NCBI GenBank assembly: GCA_029531795.1
Contig: JAPEIS010000010.1
Location: 1,488,001 to 1,552,000 of the forward strand
Source: Sclerotinia nivalis
Lineage: Eukaryota; Ascomycota; Leotiomycetes; Helotiales; Sclerotiniaceae
Direction of reading: 5' to 3'
Length of the DNA: 64,000 bases
Below the pieces are notes generated by a model that worked only from the letters and a program-made list of their open reading frames with translations, made no database searches and was not told where the DNA came from. Position numbers and translations under genes: made by a program. Below are positions 36,534 to 49,446 of this stretch, one piece after another. Within the stretch, counting starts at the first letter, position 1. The number at the start of each line of letters is the position of its first letter.

Positions 36534-37194
36534 TTAATTAGTGATTACAAATTAGATTGTTTTCAAAATCTTTTCAAAATTCTGAATAATTTTATTTTTT
36601 CATTCTTTTCATTCGATAATGATCTCTATAATACCTCAATTTTCTTTTATATGCTATTTGTATTATTATCAATATCCTTTCTCAAAATCCTATTTCAAAT
36701 CTTTCATTTTCGAATTCGAATCGATTCAAATTCTATACCACTATTACGAAAACTCTGAATAGTTTCAATTTTTTATATTTATCATTACTATCTATTCGAA
36801 TTTCATTATTCACTTTTTTGTTTATACGAATTCGATCCATTTTCTCTTTATTCGATCAATCAGAAAGGCCGAAAGTTATTGCAATCTCGATATATGTATT
36901 ATTTTGAAACCTTTCAATTTATTTCGATTCATTTCGTTCAATTTTCTATTCAAAACTTTTTGAAAACGTTACTCTTGTTTCTGTATTACAATCAATCTGT
37001 TTTCAGATACATTTTGAGTACATTTTTGTTATGGAAATCTAGTTCGGAAGTTATTCTCCGGATTGTACTGTAATTTATCTTGATTTACTTTTGATGAAAT
37101 ATCATTAAATAATGAATTTCTATTGAATTATATCATTTTTGATGAAATTTCGATTGCTTTGTTTCAATTCTTTCAAATTTTTGTATTATTATAC
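36534..37194 (+). other. Copia-E2 leader, before the Copia-D2 insertion
   Basis: It matches 5055-5720 of E1. No gene. The open frames 36498-36758 and 36879-37073 mirror the E1 leader frames. It ends in the Copia-D2 TSD tatac (37190-37194). Confidence 0.6.
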
Positions 37195-37553
37195 TGTCAC
37201 GGGTAATCACATGATACCTGATTCACATGACGGGTGATCTACGATCACTCTATACTCCGCGATCATTATACCCCTCATTTCACATTAGTTATCAGGCCCT
37301 TCTAGATCTTGTCGATCCTTACGATCGTCAACCCTCTCCTAATATCATATAAATCGAAGCCTAGTCTAATTAATACTTCTTGTCGGCTAGATAGCTTCTA
37401 TTAAATCTATATATACCACTCACGATCCTTAAGATCGAGAGCAGATTATTCAATACAGTTCTTATTCAATATATATTTAACTCTATCACTTCACTATAAT
37501 CATCTTCTCCCCGATCTTTTCAATGTGCTCCGTGATCATATTATCTTATAATA
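37195..37553 (+). repeat. Copia-D2 5' LTR (359 bp)
   Basis: It runs TGTCACGGGTAATCACATG to TTATCTTATAATA. The outer start is intact and the inner end mutated. Confidence 0.92.
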
Positions 37554-37572
37554 GTTATGAACCCGGTAGCTC
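37554..37572 (+). promoter_or_regulatory. Copia-D2 primer-binding site, probably for a half Met-tRNA
   Basis: Directly after the LTR stands GTTATGAACCCGGTAGCTC. Its complement reads GAGCTACCGGGTTCATAAC, which looks like the D-arm to anticodon region of a CAT-anticodon tRNA: CCGGG, then loop TTCATAA. Priming by the 5' half of initiator Met-tRNA is known for Drosophila copia and yeast Ty5. The tRNA itself is not in the window. Confidence 0.6.
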
Positions 37573-38229
37573 TTAATCTGCCCAAACTTCTATTACACGA
37601 TCACTCAGTTCTTAAGGGATCGCCTTTCTTCACTTCATTTCTATTTTCATTATAAATCCAATTATCCTATATCTCTTCTTGTTACCTTCCAAATATAACG
37701 AAAGATCAATCTGATTCTCTTCTTTTTGTCATTTATACCCAATAACCAGAATGGTATCTTCGTTTGCAAAATAAATATTTAATCGTCGAAATCTAGGAAC
37801 TAATCGATTCAGATAACGATCCTTTCGTATCCATTTCAAACAGAACCATTTCTAGCTCCAATCTAGCAAATAAACCAATTACCTCTCAAATCGATTAACT
37901 ATCTGTTAGACTGTCAATTCTACTCTTTGCTACTGATTTTCAGATTAAATACAATCAAACTAATCAAAATCGATATCGATAGGAACTCTCGGAATATTTT
38001 GTAGCAATCTAAATTCAGCAAGATGCAAATGGAAACACTAATATAGGGAATTCCGGTGGAAATATATCGGGACCCACATTAATTCGATCTATTGCTCCCT
38101 TCCCTGTAACATTTCAAGATATTGTAATTGAATTTAGTGCTTTTCAAACGAAGTATCGATATCGTTAATACGAGTATACTCAGAATTACAAAGTTTTTCA
38201 AAATATATATGAATGAATTGAATCAATTG

Positions 38230-39238
38230 TGGATTAAATTCACTTTATAAAACTTTTTATTCGTAATAAAGATACTATATTTCTTTTATTTAAGATGATC
38301 ATCTCAATATTTAAACGAAAACTCGTCTCTATAATAATTATAGCCAAAATGACAGTATTATATAAATATCGGTTTGTACTAGTACAAGCATTACTCAATA
38401 GAATTGATCCTATCAAATAATATAAGGATTGAATTATAATCTATACCAAAGCTCTCTTATATGAGATAATTGAGGTTTAGAATAAAGTAACCATCATTGT
38501 ATTTCTGTAAGCGGTTGATGTTAGATTGCTTCTAATCTGAGCAAATATTATGATTACATAGATCGAGATGAATAATCAATTCGGATTACCTAATCTTTCA
38601 TTTCAATAATTCAGAGATATCTTTGGAAGATTAATCTATTAGGATTCGATAACTTCTAAAACCAAAAAAGGTATGTATTTTATTTTTAGCTTTTTTCAAA
38701 ACGATAAAAAATCTAAAAATAACAAGAAAGGGATCAATTCTAAAGGAAATTCGAATGTTAATAGAATCTGGGTATATTCTTGCAAAACAAAAACCGATTA
38801 AAAGAGTAGGTTAAAATATCAACATTATATAAACAATTATCGAACTATAAAGCTAGCACTCACTGACAAGGCAGATACGATGCTTTGATGGCATTATACC
38901 GAATCTGAATTAAAAGTGATCAGGGATCGAGTTAACTCACAATTATAGAAGCATTTATATATTGAATGGATTAAGAAAGGATAAATGAAATCAAGTATTA
39001 ATCCTTTTGAAACTCTACTCAATATTGCTGTTCTTGATGCTTATATCAATCAAGCAGGGGTCTATACTATTACTATAAAAATTCATCACTTTTTCAACAG
39101 TATCCTGTTTGATAATTGTAGTGCTATATATATTATAAACAATATCTCTCTTATAAATAATCATCAATATATACTATCTAGTCTTAATGATCTTGTGAAA
39201 CAAGCATTATATCCTTTCAAGTTTTGGGCTATAGTATC
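38230..39238 (+). pseudogene. Copia-D2 gag and protease region
   Basis: It matches 2200-3510 of D1 without the solo LTR. It contains NNQFGLPNLSF (38570-38605) and the open frame 38985-39323, whose true part ends at the mariner insertion (39240). That frame reads ILFDNCSAIYIINNISLINN, the position of the copia protease triad, here DNC. The C-terminal residues of that frame (after 39240) come from mariner sequence. Gag knuckle residues cannot be recognised. Confidence 0.6.
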
Positions 39239-39240
39239 TA

Positions 39241-40619
39241 CAGTACTAGACCACTTATACTTGACGGCCGGATTTTACCCGGAATCATTTATCAATCAAT
39301 CTATATTCAATCTTAATTATTAAATCAATCATTCAATATTTTAATACTAAATTTGAATATATTAAAGATCTTAATATATACTTTGATAAAATAAGGTTTT
39401 TTCTTTTGTAATTCATTTCAATTCTTCAATATTTAGTATGCCAGCCTTCAGCCGCGATACAGGCCTCTATTCTACTCGACATACTAACTCCCAATTTATT
39501 GAATAACTTTTCATCCAATGTATCCCAAGCTGCTTGTAAAGCACTCTCTAACCTTTGCCTAGTATATTCCGAAATGCTTTTATCTACAGCGATATCAGGA
39601 AACATCTCGAAAAGGCGTATTTTTAAATACCACCAAATATACTCTATAGGATTTAGATCGGGGCTATAAGAAGACCATAATTCGACAAAAGAAATGCTCT
39701 TAATCCGAAATTACTCTAATACCTTACAAGTACAATGTATAGAAGCATTATCTTACATAAAAGAATACCCCTCGTCCAACTCTACTCAATATAAAGCTAA
39801 CTCATTATTAAGGACCTCGAAATAAGAATTAGCATTATACCCGAACTTTGCACTCTCGAAATCCCTATCCATAATATAAAGCTTGCTTCTTCCAGTATCA
39901 CAAAAGCCTCCCCATACTATAACCTTCATATTCTTCTTTGAAGAATAAATTTGAATCATATTCCGCTCTCATTTTTGAGAAGGAGAACGAAAGACCCATT
40001 CCTGTTTTTTACCCTTTCTTTGCTCTACAGAGCACTCGTCTGATCAGAAGATTAAGCTCTATTCCTCCGCTATCCACCCTTTATGAGCTAAACACCATAC
40101 TAGTCTTTTAATTGTATATTCTTCTATAAGTTCAGATCTCTTTCTAGCTCTCCAATTGGCTATACTATTCTCCTTCAAAATCCTCTTAATAGTAGTAATA
40201 CTACAATCCAATCTATATACTAATTTTGTCTTTTTATAAATCGATTTCGGAAATAATCGTATATAACATAGTAGATATCGTTCATCTCGTTCAATATATG
40301 ATTTCTTTCGAGTTTTTCGCTTTATAAATTCGCCATCGTTACGCAATTGATCCATTTTTCGAATATAGGATATAATGGAATGAGGGATTTTATAGATCTT
40401 GACAATTTCGACAACTTTACTAACCCTCTCAAGCCTCCCTATTATTCTTCCGCGATCGTATAGGCTTAAATACATTCGGGGAACATTATTATTGCTAATT
40501 GACCTTAATGGCCTACGTTGTGATAGCATAATTTATGAAAATAATAATAATAATATTGAAGGAAACGCGTCGTTTTCGAAAAAAGACGCGTTTCGGCTAG
40601 TATAAGTGCACGGTTACTG
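39241..40619 (-). mobile_element. Tc1/mariner transposon (1379 bp) in Copia-D2
   Basis: It is inserted at a TA dinucleotide (39239-39240 and 40620-40621), with Copia-D1 near 3500-3510 showing the empty site. Terminal inverted repeats start CAGTA at both ends and share CACTTATACT a few bases in. The single transposase gene is on the minus strand. It is less mutated than the element around it. Confidence 0.93.
39426..40529 (-). pseudogene. Tc1/mariner transposase, five in-frame stops
   Basis: One continuous minus-strand frame of 367 codons runs from ATG (40527-40529) to TGA (39426-39428), a normal length for the family. N-terminus (open 40059-40529): helix-turn-helix DNA-binding region with SLYDRGRIIGRLERVSKVVE and TIKRILKENSIANWRARKRS. 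The DDE catalytic triad is complete: Asp in SDECSVE (codon at 40038-40040), Asp in DNASIH (39750-39752), Glu in DLNPIE (39642-39644), with 35 residues between the last two. Five internal stops: TGA in three places where Trp is plausible and TAA in two where Gln is plausible. No frameshift is needed. The C-terminus reads IEACIAAEGWHTKY. It moved DNA by cut and paste when intact. Confidence 0.93.
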
Positions 40620-43600
40620 TATATAATCAAGGGAATTATCGAAAGAGAAAATTATCCTAATAATAATCTTATTCTGAACAATATAGTATTAATCCTTGGT
40701 TTCTATATCAATATCGTCTCGGAGGCTCGATTATTGAAAGCTAATATATAATATTCTGAATACGATTATATTCTTCATAAAGGAGATCTTTCAAATAGTA
40801 TTGTAATAATTAAATATATTTGTACTGAAAATCTTGTATTCTTAGAATACAAATCATTTTCAACTTATTCGAGTATTTTCTTATTTATTTCTGTAAGCAA
40901 CTCTTTTTTGATATATTCAATAATGAATCGTAAAATCAATAAAGTATTTTATTGATCTCATAATCCATTTCTTTTTAGAAAGGATACGAATGAATTATAA
41001 TATAAACATTTAGGATATCTGGAAAAAGAAGTGCTTGAACATCTAGTGTTTGCAATACAAAATGTCAAGATAAAAGGTATCACTTATATCGAATATACAG
41101 ATTGTACTTGTACCCATACGAAACAGATCATCTCTCGCGTATCGAATAATCACCAACCGTTTCGACTATTCTACAAAATCCAATAGGATCTTTTTGATTT
41201 CGATAAAGAGTATACAGATACATTATGGCTTTTTGTAATCAAAGATATATACAATAGCAAAATCTTTTCATATTCTTTTTATAGGAAAACCTGTAATAAA
41301 GTGTTTTCTATTATATAAAGCTTTTTTGTTTGAATTTATTGTAAATATAATTTAATAATTATAAGAATCAAATAAAATAATGATATATTTGTTATTGGGA
41401 TTATAGGAGATACATTTTTCGAGAAATGAATTAAGCAAAAAGGTATTGAATTTGAACTATCCTTTTCTTATATATACGAATTCAATAGAGGATCAGAATG
41501 TGTAGAATAAGAAATAGTTATCAAATAAATCAAAATAAGGATCATATCGGGTTTACTAGACAAATTATAGGTAGAAGTGGTACAAGCCGCAATTTATTTA
41601 TACAATATAAACCCTTTGAAGGCCAAATCCTTCAAATCTCCAAATGAGATATTCGATATATGGTTTTGTAATTATCTCTACAAAGATAATCTTTTATTTA
41701 CAAAGAAAATATTTAACGATCTTTGTTTCAATTGGAATAGGATTTATAGATACAGATGTAGAGTCTATCCCTTGGATAAGAATAGAGAGGCTGGATTCAA
41801 TAGAAAATGATACAAAACCAATCCTCAAATATATATTGGATATTTGATGAATTATATCCCAGGTATATTAATCTACTGTATATAGATACTCAAACTCGAT
41901 AAAATTATTGTTACTCGAAACATTATATTCAACAAAGATTTCATTTATTGTATGGATTCCATCAATCAAATAGTCGATATTTACAATACGGAAAAGCTTA
42001 AGCAACTAACAAGAACCCTCGATATATAGAACTACATCGAAATGAACAAAACGATTATCCAATATAAAGACAATCGGGATAACTTCATTCACTTATCCAT
42101 TTTCACTAATCGGAAAACTCTGAATTCAATCACCAAATATATTTCAGATTCATTACTATTCACAAACGAATTGGGCTTAAAGATGAAGGCAGATCTAAGG
42201 AGTGATGATGAGAATACAAAACCCGGTTTAGGATCATCCAATTCATTTAATCCTTTAGGTGACAGCAATAGAACAAACAATAGAGATATACAAACGCCAG
42301 TCGATCCTCTCATTGAAAAACCCGGAAATGTCGATTCTGCTATTGAAGGGCAACTATATTTCGCAGGTAAAGATAATAACAATGCTCAAAGGGATGCTTG
42401 TAATGATAACTCGAATCCCGATTTTGCGGAATATATTAATATAAAGAATATAAAGTTTGAACTTACTAATCATATTATCGAAATTTTTTATAATGAATAC
42501 GAAAGTGATCCAGAACCTCCTCCAATCGATTAATTACAATATTCCAAAAGAAAGCAAATACATTAATACAATCAATCAGAATATACTATAAAGAAAATCC
42601 GATTATCGGAAAGACTATTACGCCCTACACTATCTTTTGATAAACTCATTAAAGATTTGTAAACTCATAACCTTAAAAGGATGCTCAAAAAAGCTTGCTT
42701 TATAAGGATTGAAATACCCAGGGTTCAAATCAACCCATCTGAATTTCAATCATTCGACTACCTACCGGAATCACCTCTCTTCCAATACCGTACCCCAGAG
42801 CAATCAGCATATACCCAAAGACAATTACATATACAACAATATTATCAGAGAAATAATCTCAATGTTGAATTCTATATAAGAATTATTATCATATAAAAGA
42901 TAGATTTATCGGGATTAAATTGCCTTAACAATTTTCATTCTACCTTTTAGCTTAATCAAATTGGAATGGATAATATAAAATAATATTTCCAATTTGTAAC
43001 AATTTATAATATGATCACTATTGGAACTGAAATAAAACCATTATTATCGTTCATTTGGTTTACAACCTATAGATTATAAACAATACCTCTCCCTCGAATT
43101 CATATCTCTGCAACTCCAAAACTATTCTGTTTTTACTATCAATTAGAAAATCATCAAATAAGATATTAATTCAAGCAAAATTGTAATCTTGAAGTTAATA
43201 ACCTTAAGATTAGAAATATCTAATATAAAATCGATTCCGGATCAAAACCTATAAAACCAATCCCTCTTTAATAAATATTTATGTACAAATATAATAATCA
43301 AGATCTAATCATTTATTACTGCTTTCGTTTAATAATACAAAAAGATCTCCAAACTAAGAGTACAATTGAAACTATTTATATTGTTATATTCATTAATCAA
43401 TTATTCCGAATCGTTATAATAATCATTGCTAAATACAATCTCGAAATCAAACAATACGATATAATTAACACCTTTATCAATACTCTATACAACTCTTCTG
43501 ATACCTCAATTGTATATTATCTCTTTGATAATTATAAAGTCCCCAACAAATATATTATTATCGATTGAGCATTATATAATCTTCGAGATTCCTTTATAAT

Positions 43601-44640
43601 ATAGTTCAGGGATTTCACTCGAATGTTCGAAAAACTAGGATTAATATAATATAAAAAGGAGCTGTATCTTTATATCAATTCAAAATATACTATTATAATC
43701 TTATTCTTTATAGATAATATTTAAATCATATATTACAAAAAGAATAAACCAATTGCCACGAAAATCATCGAAGGAATCAAAGCTGTATACGAATTATATA
43801 ATCTTAGAGATACAAAATGATTTCTAGGAATATATATCCTTTATGATCGATTCAAGAAAAAGCTATAATTAACTTATAATATATATATTGAAAAGATTGT
43901 TAAGAAATTTAAAACAACAAAAAAAACAATATATATATCGCTTTCTATAATGATATTTCAGAAAAATATAGATCAAGCTTCTATATATATAATCAAATTG
44001 TATCAAAAGAAAATAGAATCAATCTTATACATTACGATTACAATAAAAGCAGATGTTTCATTCGCTGTTTTGTAATTGAATTACTACTTGATCAATCCAT
44101 CGATCGAATATATAAAAGCCATTGATCATTACCTTGAATATCTCTGGAATACAAGGTTTCTTGTAATACAATACAACAATAATCAGATACTACAATTTTT
44201 CGTCTTTTCAGATACTTCTTTCGCAGATGATTCTGATACTCATAGATTATCTCAAGAGTACATTATATCCCTTTTCGGTAACTTAATTATATAGAAAGTA
44301 TTTAAATAGAATATTGTGATTACCTCAATTATTGAAGCTGAATTACTCGGTATCGAATGTACATCAAAAGAAATTATGGCAACTTTATACTTTCTAAAGG
44401 AAATCGATCTTGTAGTGAAAGAATCTATATCAATATTCTATGATAACCAACAAGTAATCAGGCTGGTGGTTAGTGAGAACGAGCGAATCATTATAAAGTT
44501 TAAGTATATCGATATATAGAATATATGATTGTGATAGGAATATTCAAAAGGGAGCTTTTATATGATCTACTTTTCAATTGCCGATATAACAATCGATGAG
44601 CTCATTAAGAACCTTATATAACAAAAGTTCAAATATTTTT
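40620..44640 (+). pseudogene. Copia-D2 pol: integrase, RT, RNase H
   Basis: Pre-integrase: YKHLGYLEKEVLEHLVFAIQ near 41005-41065. Integrase core: DLFDFDKEYTDTLWLFVIKD at 41185-41245, then LYNINPLKAKSFKSPNEIF near 41600. An acidic Asp/Asn-rich linker is open at 42042-42533 and ends EYESDPEPPPID. RT: PRVQINPSEFQ onward from 42680, AKYNLEIKQYDIINTFIN (43420-43475), and FIDN at 43707-43718, where copia has YVDD. RNase H: FVFSDTSFADDSDTHRLSQE (44200-44260), EAELLGIECTSKEIM and IFYDNQQVIRLV, with the Asp, Glu, Asp positions readable. Stops throughout. Confidence 0.85.
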
Positions 44641-44710
44641 GTTTTCTTCTGAACCTACAGAATATTAACAACAGGATCATAAAGATTGAATAAGAATAAT
44701 TACGGACCTT

Positions 44711-45595
44711 CTATTGTATTATACTTATACAAATAAAACATTATTATAATATTATACAAAATTAATGAAATTTGTTCACATATACATACAACACTAGCTA
44801 ATTCGTGATCATTATTACAATATCCTCCTATTCAAAAACCTATAATAAAACAAGAGCTATTCAATTCATTACCGATTCTTACTATTTTTTACCTCTTTTT
44901 TCTTTTCGATATCTCTTCTTTCTTCGACTCTCGATATAAAAGTAACGCTACTCAAAACTGGACAGAAAACCGATTGTGTGTATCTACAAACGAATTTTAT
45001 CAAATTAATATTGTTGGAAGTTGCTGAGTCAGCATCCTGTTCGCCGTATAACCTCATATATAAGCTTTCTATAGAACCTACACTATAATAAGAACTATAC
45101 ACACTTATAACTCTACATTTCGTATTCCAACAAATATACAATCGAAAGTTTCCTCTATCCATTTTAGTATAATTAATGTTCTATATAATACTGACTACGA
45201 GATGTAACCCATTTACTAACCGATCGTATGAATATACAAACAAATTTCGTCGAAATTGTATACGATCAAGATCCTCTTTAGTTTATTCTTATACAACAGC
45301 CATTAAAATATGGATCATTTCAAAAACATCACCTTGATAGCTACCATGATAATTAAATTACAAGATGGAGGATGAGATAATTCATATTTCAGATCTTTTC
45401 GATTATACTTTCCTTTTTCGAATCTTATCAGGCTTTTCGAAACTTTGTTATATTGTTTGATTAATTTGATTGTATTAATCACAAACCATTTACTACATTA
45501 TACTTATACGAACAAAACACCATTATAATACTATACAAAATTGATGAAATTTGATTGCATATATATATTACGCCAACTAGTTCGTTACCACTAAT
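44711..45595 (+). repeat. Direct repeat of about 105 bp at 44711-44818 and 45489-45595
   Basis: Both copies share attatacttatac and ctatacaaaat-type blocks in the same order. They bracket about 670 bp in the Copia-D2 3' region, which includes the 121-bp solo LTR. The first copy is more C-to-T mutated. The bracketed segment has no recognisable gene. The minus-strand frame at 44869-45162 crosses the solo LTR and is not convincing. Confidence 0.65.
45012..45132. repeat. Solo LTR (121 bp), copia type
   Basis: Ends TGTTGGAAGTTGC and GTATTCCAACA, TSD AATAT (45007-45011, 45133-45137). It has the same size class and end type as the 5' LTR of Copia-I (120 bp, 60836-60955). Confidence 0.88.
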
Positions 45596-45599
45596 CAAA

Positions 45600-45810
45600 A
45601 TCGATTATATCAATCAAATCGATCAATATATTACAACTTATATTTATTTCTTTATATCAATTGATCAATACGATTAAAAACGATCAACTCTATCCAAATG
45701 ATCAATATTCGGAGTGACCAATATAATCAATGGATCAACCTTATCGACGTAATCGCGAAATGATCAATTTGGTCAATTTGATCAATATAGTCAATTAATC
45801 GACCAAATTA
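45600..45810. repeat. Degenerate GATCAAT-type minisatellite
   Basis: Many copies of gatcaat or tgatcaata, and variants (gaccaat, gtcaatt, aatcaat), recur every 8-16 bp in the Copia-D2 3' region. It lies about 140 bp before the 3' LTR and has no coding sense. Confidence 0.7.
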
Positions 45811-45949
45811 AACTACACTATCAATTTCAATCGGAATCACTCGAAATCGATATCTATACATTATCAAAACCTATACTTTATATTTGATCAATCACTACTC
45901 TTCATAATCTTTCCTTATTATTACAAACTGATTCTCGATCTGGAGGGTG

Positions 45950-46308
45950 TATTATAGATAATCATATGATACCTGATTTATATAACAAATAATCTACGAT
46001 CATCTTATACTCTACAATCATTATACCTCTCATTTTATATTAATTATCAAACCCTTCTAGATCTTATCGATCTTTATGATCATCAACCCTCTCCTGATAT
46101 TATACAGATCGAAGCCTAGCCTAATTGATGCTTCTCATCGGCTAGATAACTTCCATTAAATCTATATATACCACCCACGATCCTTAAGATCGAGGGCAGA
46201 TTATTCAACACAGTTCTCATTCAATACACACTTAACTCTATCACTTCACTATAATCATCTTCTCCCCGATCTTTTCAACGTGCTCCGTGATCGTACTATC
46301 TCGTGATA
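45950..46308 (+). repeat. Copia-D2 3' LTR (359 bp)
   Basis: It runs TATTATAGATAATCATATG to CTATCTCGTGATA, after a purine tract ctggagggtg. The inner start is mutated and the outer end intact. Confidence 0.92.
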
Positions 46309-46559
46309 TATACTATATTCAATCTTTATAATTGATGTAATCTTTTTATTCTAGCAATTTTTCGAATTTCTTTGGAAAAATTTCGAAACTCTATTTCCAT
46401 TTTGTATTATATATTATCAATCTTATTGTTGATCATTATTATCAAAATATACAATTTTCCTTTTCCAAAAAATCTTATTCTTTTTCAACTTTTTTTCTTT
46501 TTTATTATATATATTATACAATTATATATTACGAAATTATAGTTACGGTTAGCTTTTTT

Positions 46560-48200
46560 GTCATTACGGGTGAGCTTAAGCTTACAGAATAAGTTTATAA
46601 GGTTTTAAGAGAGAAATATGATTTCATTATTGGTTTTAAAGAAAAGAAATTAAATTCTGTTTAGGAATATATTTTATTTCGTGATTATCAATATCAATAT
46701 ATTAAGATGTATAATATAGAGGTTAATTATGTTTTCAAGAACGATTTCAAGGATTGGATGATAAAGAATTTCGTTTTAATTTGTTGTACTTATTTAGTAT
46801 TCTTTTGAAATATTCTTTGTAAGAATGATTTCTATATTAACAAGATTGATAAGAATATTATAGGAAAGAATCTTATAGATGTTTTTGTTTATAAGTATTC
46901 TATATAAATAAATAAACAATTGTAAGAATAGTTTTTATATCTTTTGAATATAATGTCTTTTACGTTTCGATATCATTTCGAAAAGTTCAGTATGATCGAT
47001 ATATATAACTCTTCAATCTTTGATAATCTCATCGATATCAAGAAGGATACTAATCAAATTGAATTACTTTAGGATTATAGCAACAATGATCCATTTCAAA
47101 CAATTAATCTTTATATTGCTACTTTTGAAAGGAACAAAAAGATTATTCGAAGTATTATAAATCTCAACAAGTTTTACAATAGAGATATAAAGTATAACAA
47201 TTCCAATAATAGCATTTAATATAAATTCGTTATTTTTTATAATTAATATAATAAAGTCAATTTATTCTTTTTTTTATTACAATTTAACTCTTTCTATAAT
47301 ACTACAGAATGAAGTATTAAGCTTTTACTTTATTATTATTAGTTTTTATAAATTATCTTTTAATGAAAATATATACTATATATATAATTACTTCGAAGAT
47401 TAAAAATATCAATAAACAACTTTCATCAAATAGGTTTTTATTATATTAGCTTCGATTCAAAAGAACAATTCTATTGTTATTATCCTCGAATACTTTGAAA
47501 AACTAATTAATATACTTCAGGATCTTTGATTTAACCTTTTCGTTGATCAATAAAATGAATTTTTTATATTCTTGAAGATTATTACTGTTTATCATTTTTA
47601 TTCTATATATAAGCTAGCTTATTCTGATTCTGCTTCGATTTATACAGATCAAATTAGTAAAATATATTCTAGTATTATAATCTATGATTTTTTATTCAAT
47701 AACAATCTATAATTATAATTTCAGAAAAAGAATTTCTTCAAATTCGATTTTCTTTAAAAGGAAGTATATTATACAAATCGGATTTATAAAAGTAATCGAA
47801 GAATTCTATTTTGTTTTTTAAGTTCTAATATAAAATTACAAGGTAGAAAGTGTTGTAGATGTTATATTTGTAAAAAAGAAGATTGCTAGTTAATCAATTA
47901 TTCTATTAAAAAATAAAAGGAAGTTAAATAATATTATTGGGAATTTGTTAAAGCTAAACAATCTGAATATACTTCTACTTTCAAATATATATATTATTAA
48001 TACATTTTGGATGAATACAATGTAATTACTTCTTCGGATAAGCAATTCATTTTTCTTATAAAAGAATACGAAAATTCTTTGTAAATAATCTTTCAAGAGG
48101 AATTAAACGATAATTTTGATCTCGAAGGATTTTTCAACGAATTTATTTCTTTAAATGTTCAATAGATTGTTATCGAGTTATATAACAATACTATTACTCA
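46560..48200 (+). pseudogene. Copia-E2 gag
   Basis: It is collinear with E1 gag (5950-7600), as in VISFLVITGELKLTE..K.YK at 46545-46600 and the region around 47960-48130. It is more degraded than E1, with dense TAA/TAG codons. The minus-strand frame at 47890-48096 is a shadow. Confidence 0.6.
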
Positions 48201-49048
48201 TTTTTTGGGAATTACAATTCTATTATCGATTCAAACTTTCTTCAATTATTGTTATTCAGATGAAGAATTTATCGAAATCATAATCGATTCAGAAACTATT
48301 GTTAAATCTATTGTTAATTTTCATTAAGTTGAGGTTCTACGGAAACTCATCGATATTATGATTATATCAAGCTTTAATTTTGATATTAATTTCGTTTTTG
48401 GAATTGATAATATTAAATCAAAGAGAACTATCATATTTGATATACCTATTGGAAATGTTATTTTTCATATTGTAAATATTTATATTATATTTTTATTATT
48501 ATTAATAAATATAGATCGTTTATAAATGATTTTTGATAATTTTGACAATACTATTATAGATTTTAAAGGAAATTAAGTTTGTTTTGTAATTAGAAGATTT
48601 GATTATATATTTCTTTTATAGAATATTTCTTTTTTCTTTAATCCAATAGAAATATACAATTCTATTTTATTCTTTTACTTTACCGATACAGAACTTCGGA
48701 GATTATATTATCGTTTTGGTTATCCTTTTATAGAGAAACTTCGGAATATTCTGAAATGTATTGATTATAATGAATATACCGAAAAGAACTTTGTAAGTTC
48801 AACAAATTTTATTATTTTGGTTAAAAATATAATAGATCTTTAGAACGATTCAAATTTATTCTATATAATAATGTTGAATTCAATTTTACAGTTTATATCG
48901 ATATTATATATCTAGAAAGAAAACTAATCTTGTATATTATTAATTAAGTAATATATTTCCAAATTGTATAATTTCTATTTAATATTTCAATAATTGCAAT
49001 CTGGAATGCTTTTAAAGAATATTGGATCGATATTTATATTGGATTTCT

Positions 49049-49285
49049 TGTCACGGGGTCAGGGCCGGGCCACTGGACCGGCCCCTTTAGTAGGCTCCAC
49101 CTGTCCGATCCAGCACCGAGCGGGGCACGCTCGGTGATCGTACCCTGTAAGAGCGCTAAGGCTCGGAACTTTAGTATATATAAATATATTTAAAAAAAAC
49201 ATTCCTTTTGTAAAAATGTAGTTCTTTGAGCTATGTTTTATCAATAAAAGTGATTTCTATTATCCTGTCTACTGCCTTTATAATA
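49049..49285 (+). repeat. Gypsy-H 5' LTR (237 bp)
   Basis: It starts TGTCACGGGGTCAGGG and stays GC-rich for about 110 bp, then becomes AT-mutated to the end GCCTTTATAATA. The minus-strand frame 49059-49244 lies in the LTR and is not a gene. Confidence 0.93.
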
Positions 49286-49446
49286 TTACGTAGCTTCCTT
49301 TTATTTATATCAATATTTCTATAATATCGTTCTATCTGTATCTGTTTAATCAATCCAGTTCCTTTGAAGAATTCGCTATCGTTGTAATTAGTGATATTGT
49401 GATCTGGTATTGTTATCTTATTTCCTTTTACGAATTCAGTATAAGA

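Larger units (their letters stand above)
37195..46308 (+). mobile_element. Copia-D2, full-length Ty1/copia element with nested insertions
   Basis: It has two 359-bp LTRs (37195-37553, 45950-46308) and TSD TATAC (37190-37194, 46309-46313). The empty site is visible in E1 near 5705-5715. Without the Tc1/mariner (39241-40619) and a 121-bp solo LTR it is about 7.6 kb. Domain order gag, protease region, integrase, RT, RNase H. A long 3' segment (44640-45949) follows RNase H and carries repeats. Confidence 0.92.

Noticed and set aside
42089..42382. Minus-strand ORF of 97 codons
   Set aside because: Antisense to the acidic Copia-D2 linker, which is the real frame.
49059..49244. Minus-strand ORF in the Gypsy-H LTR (also 54616-54801)
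   Set aside because: Both lie wholly inside LTRs and exist only because the LTR is GC-rich and short.
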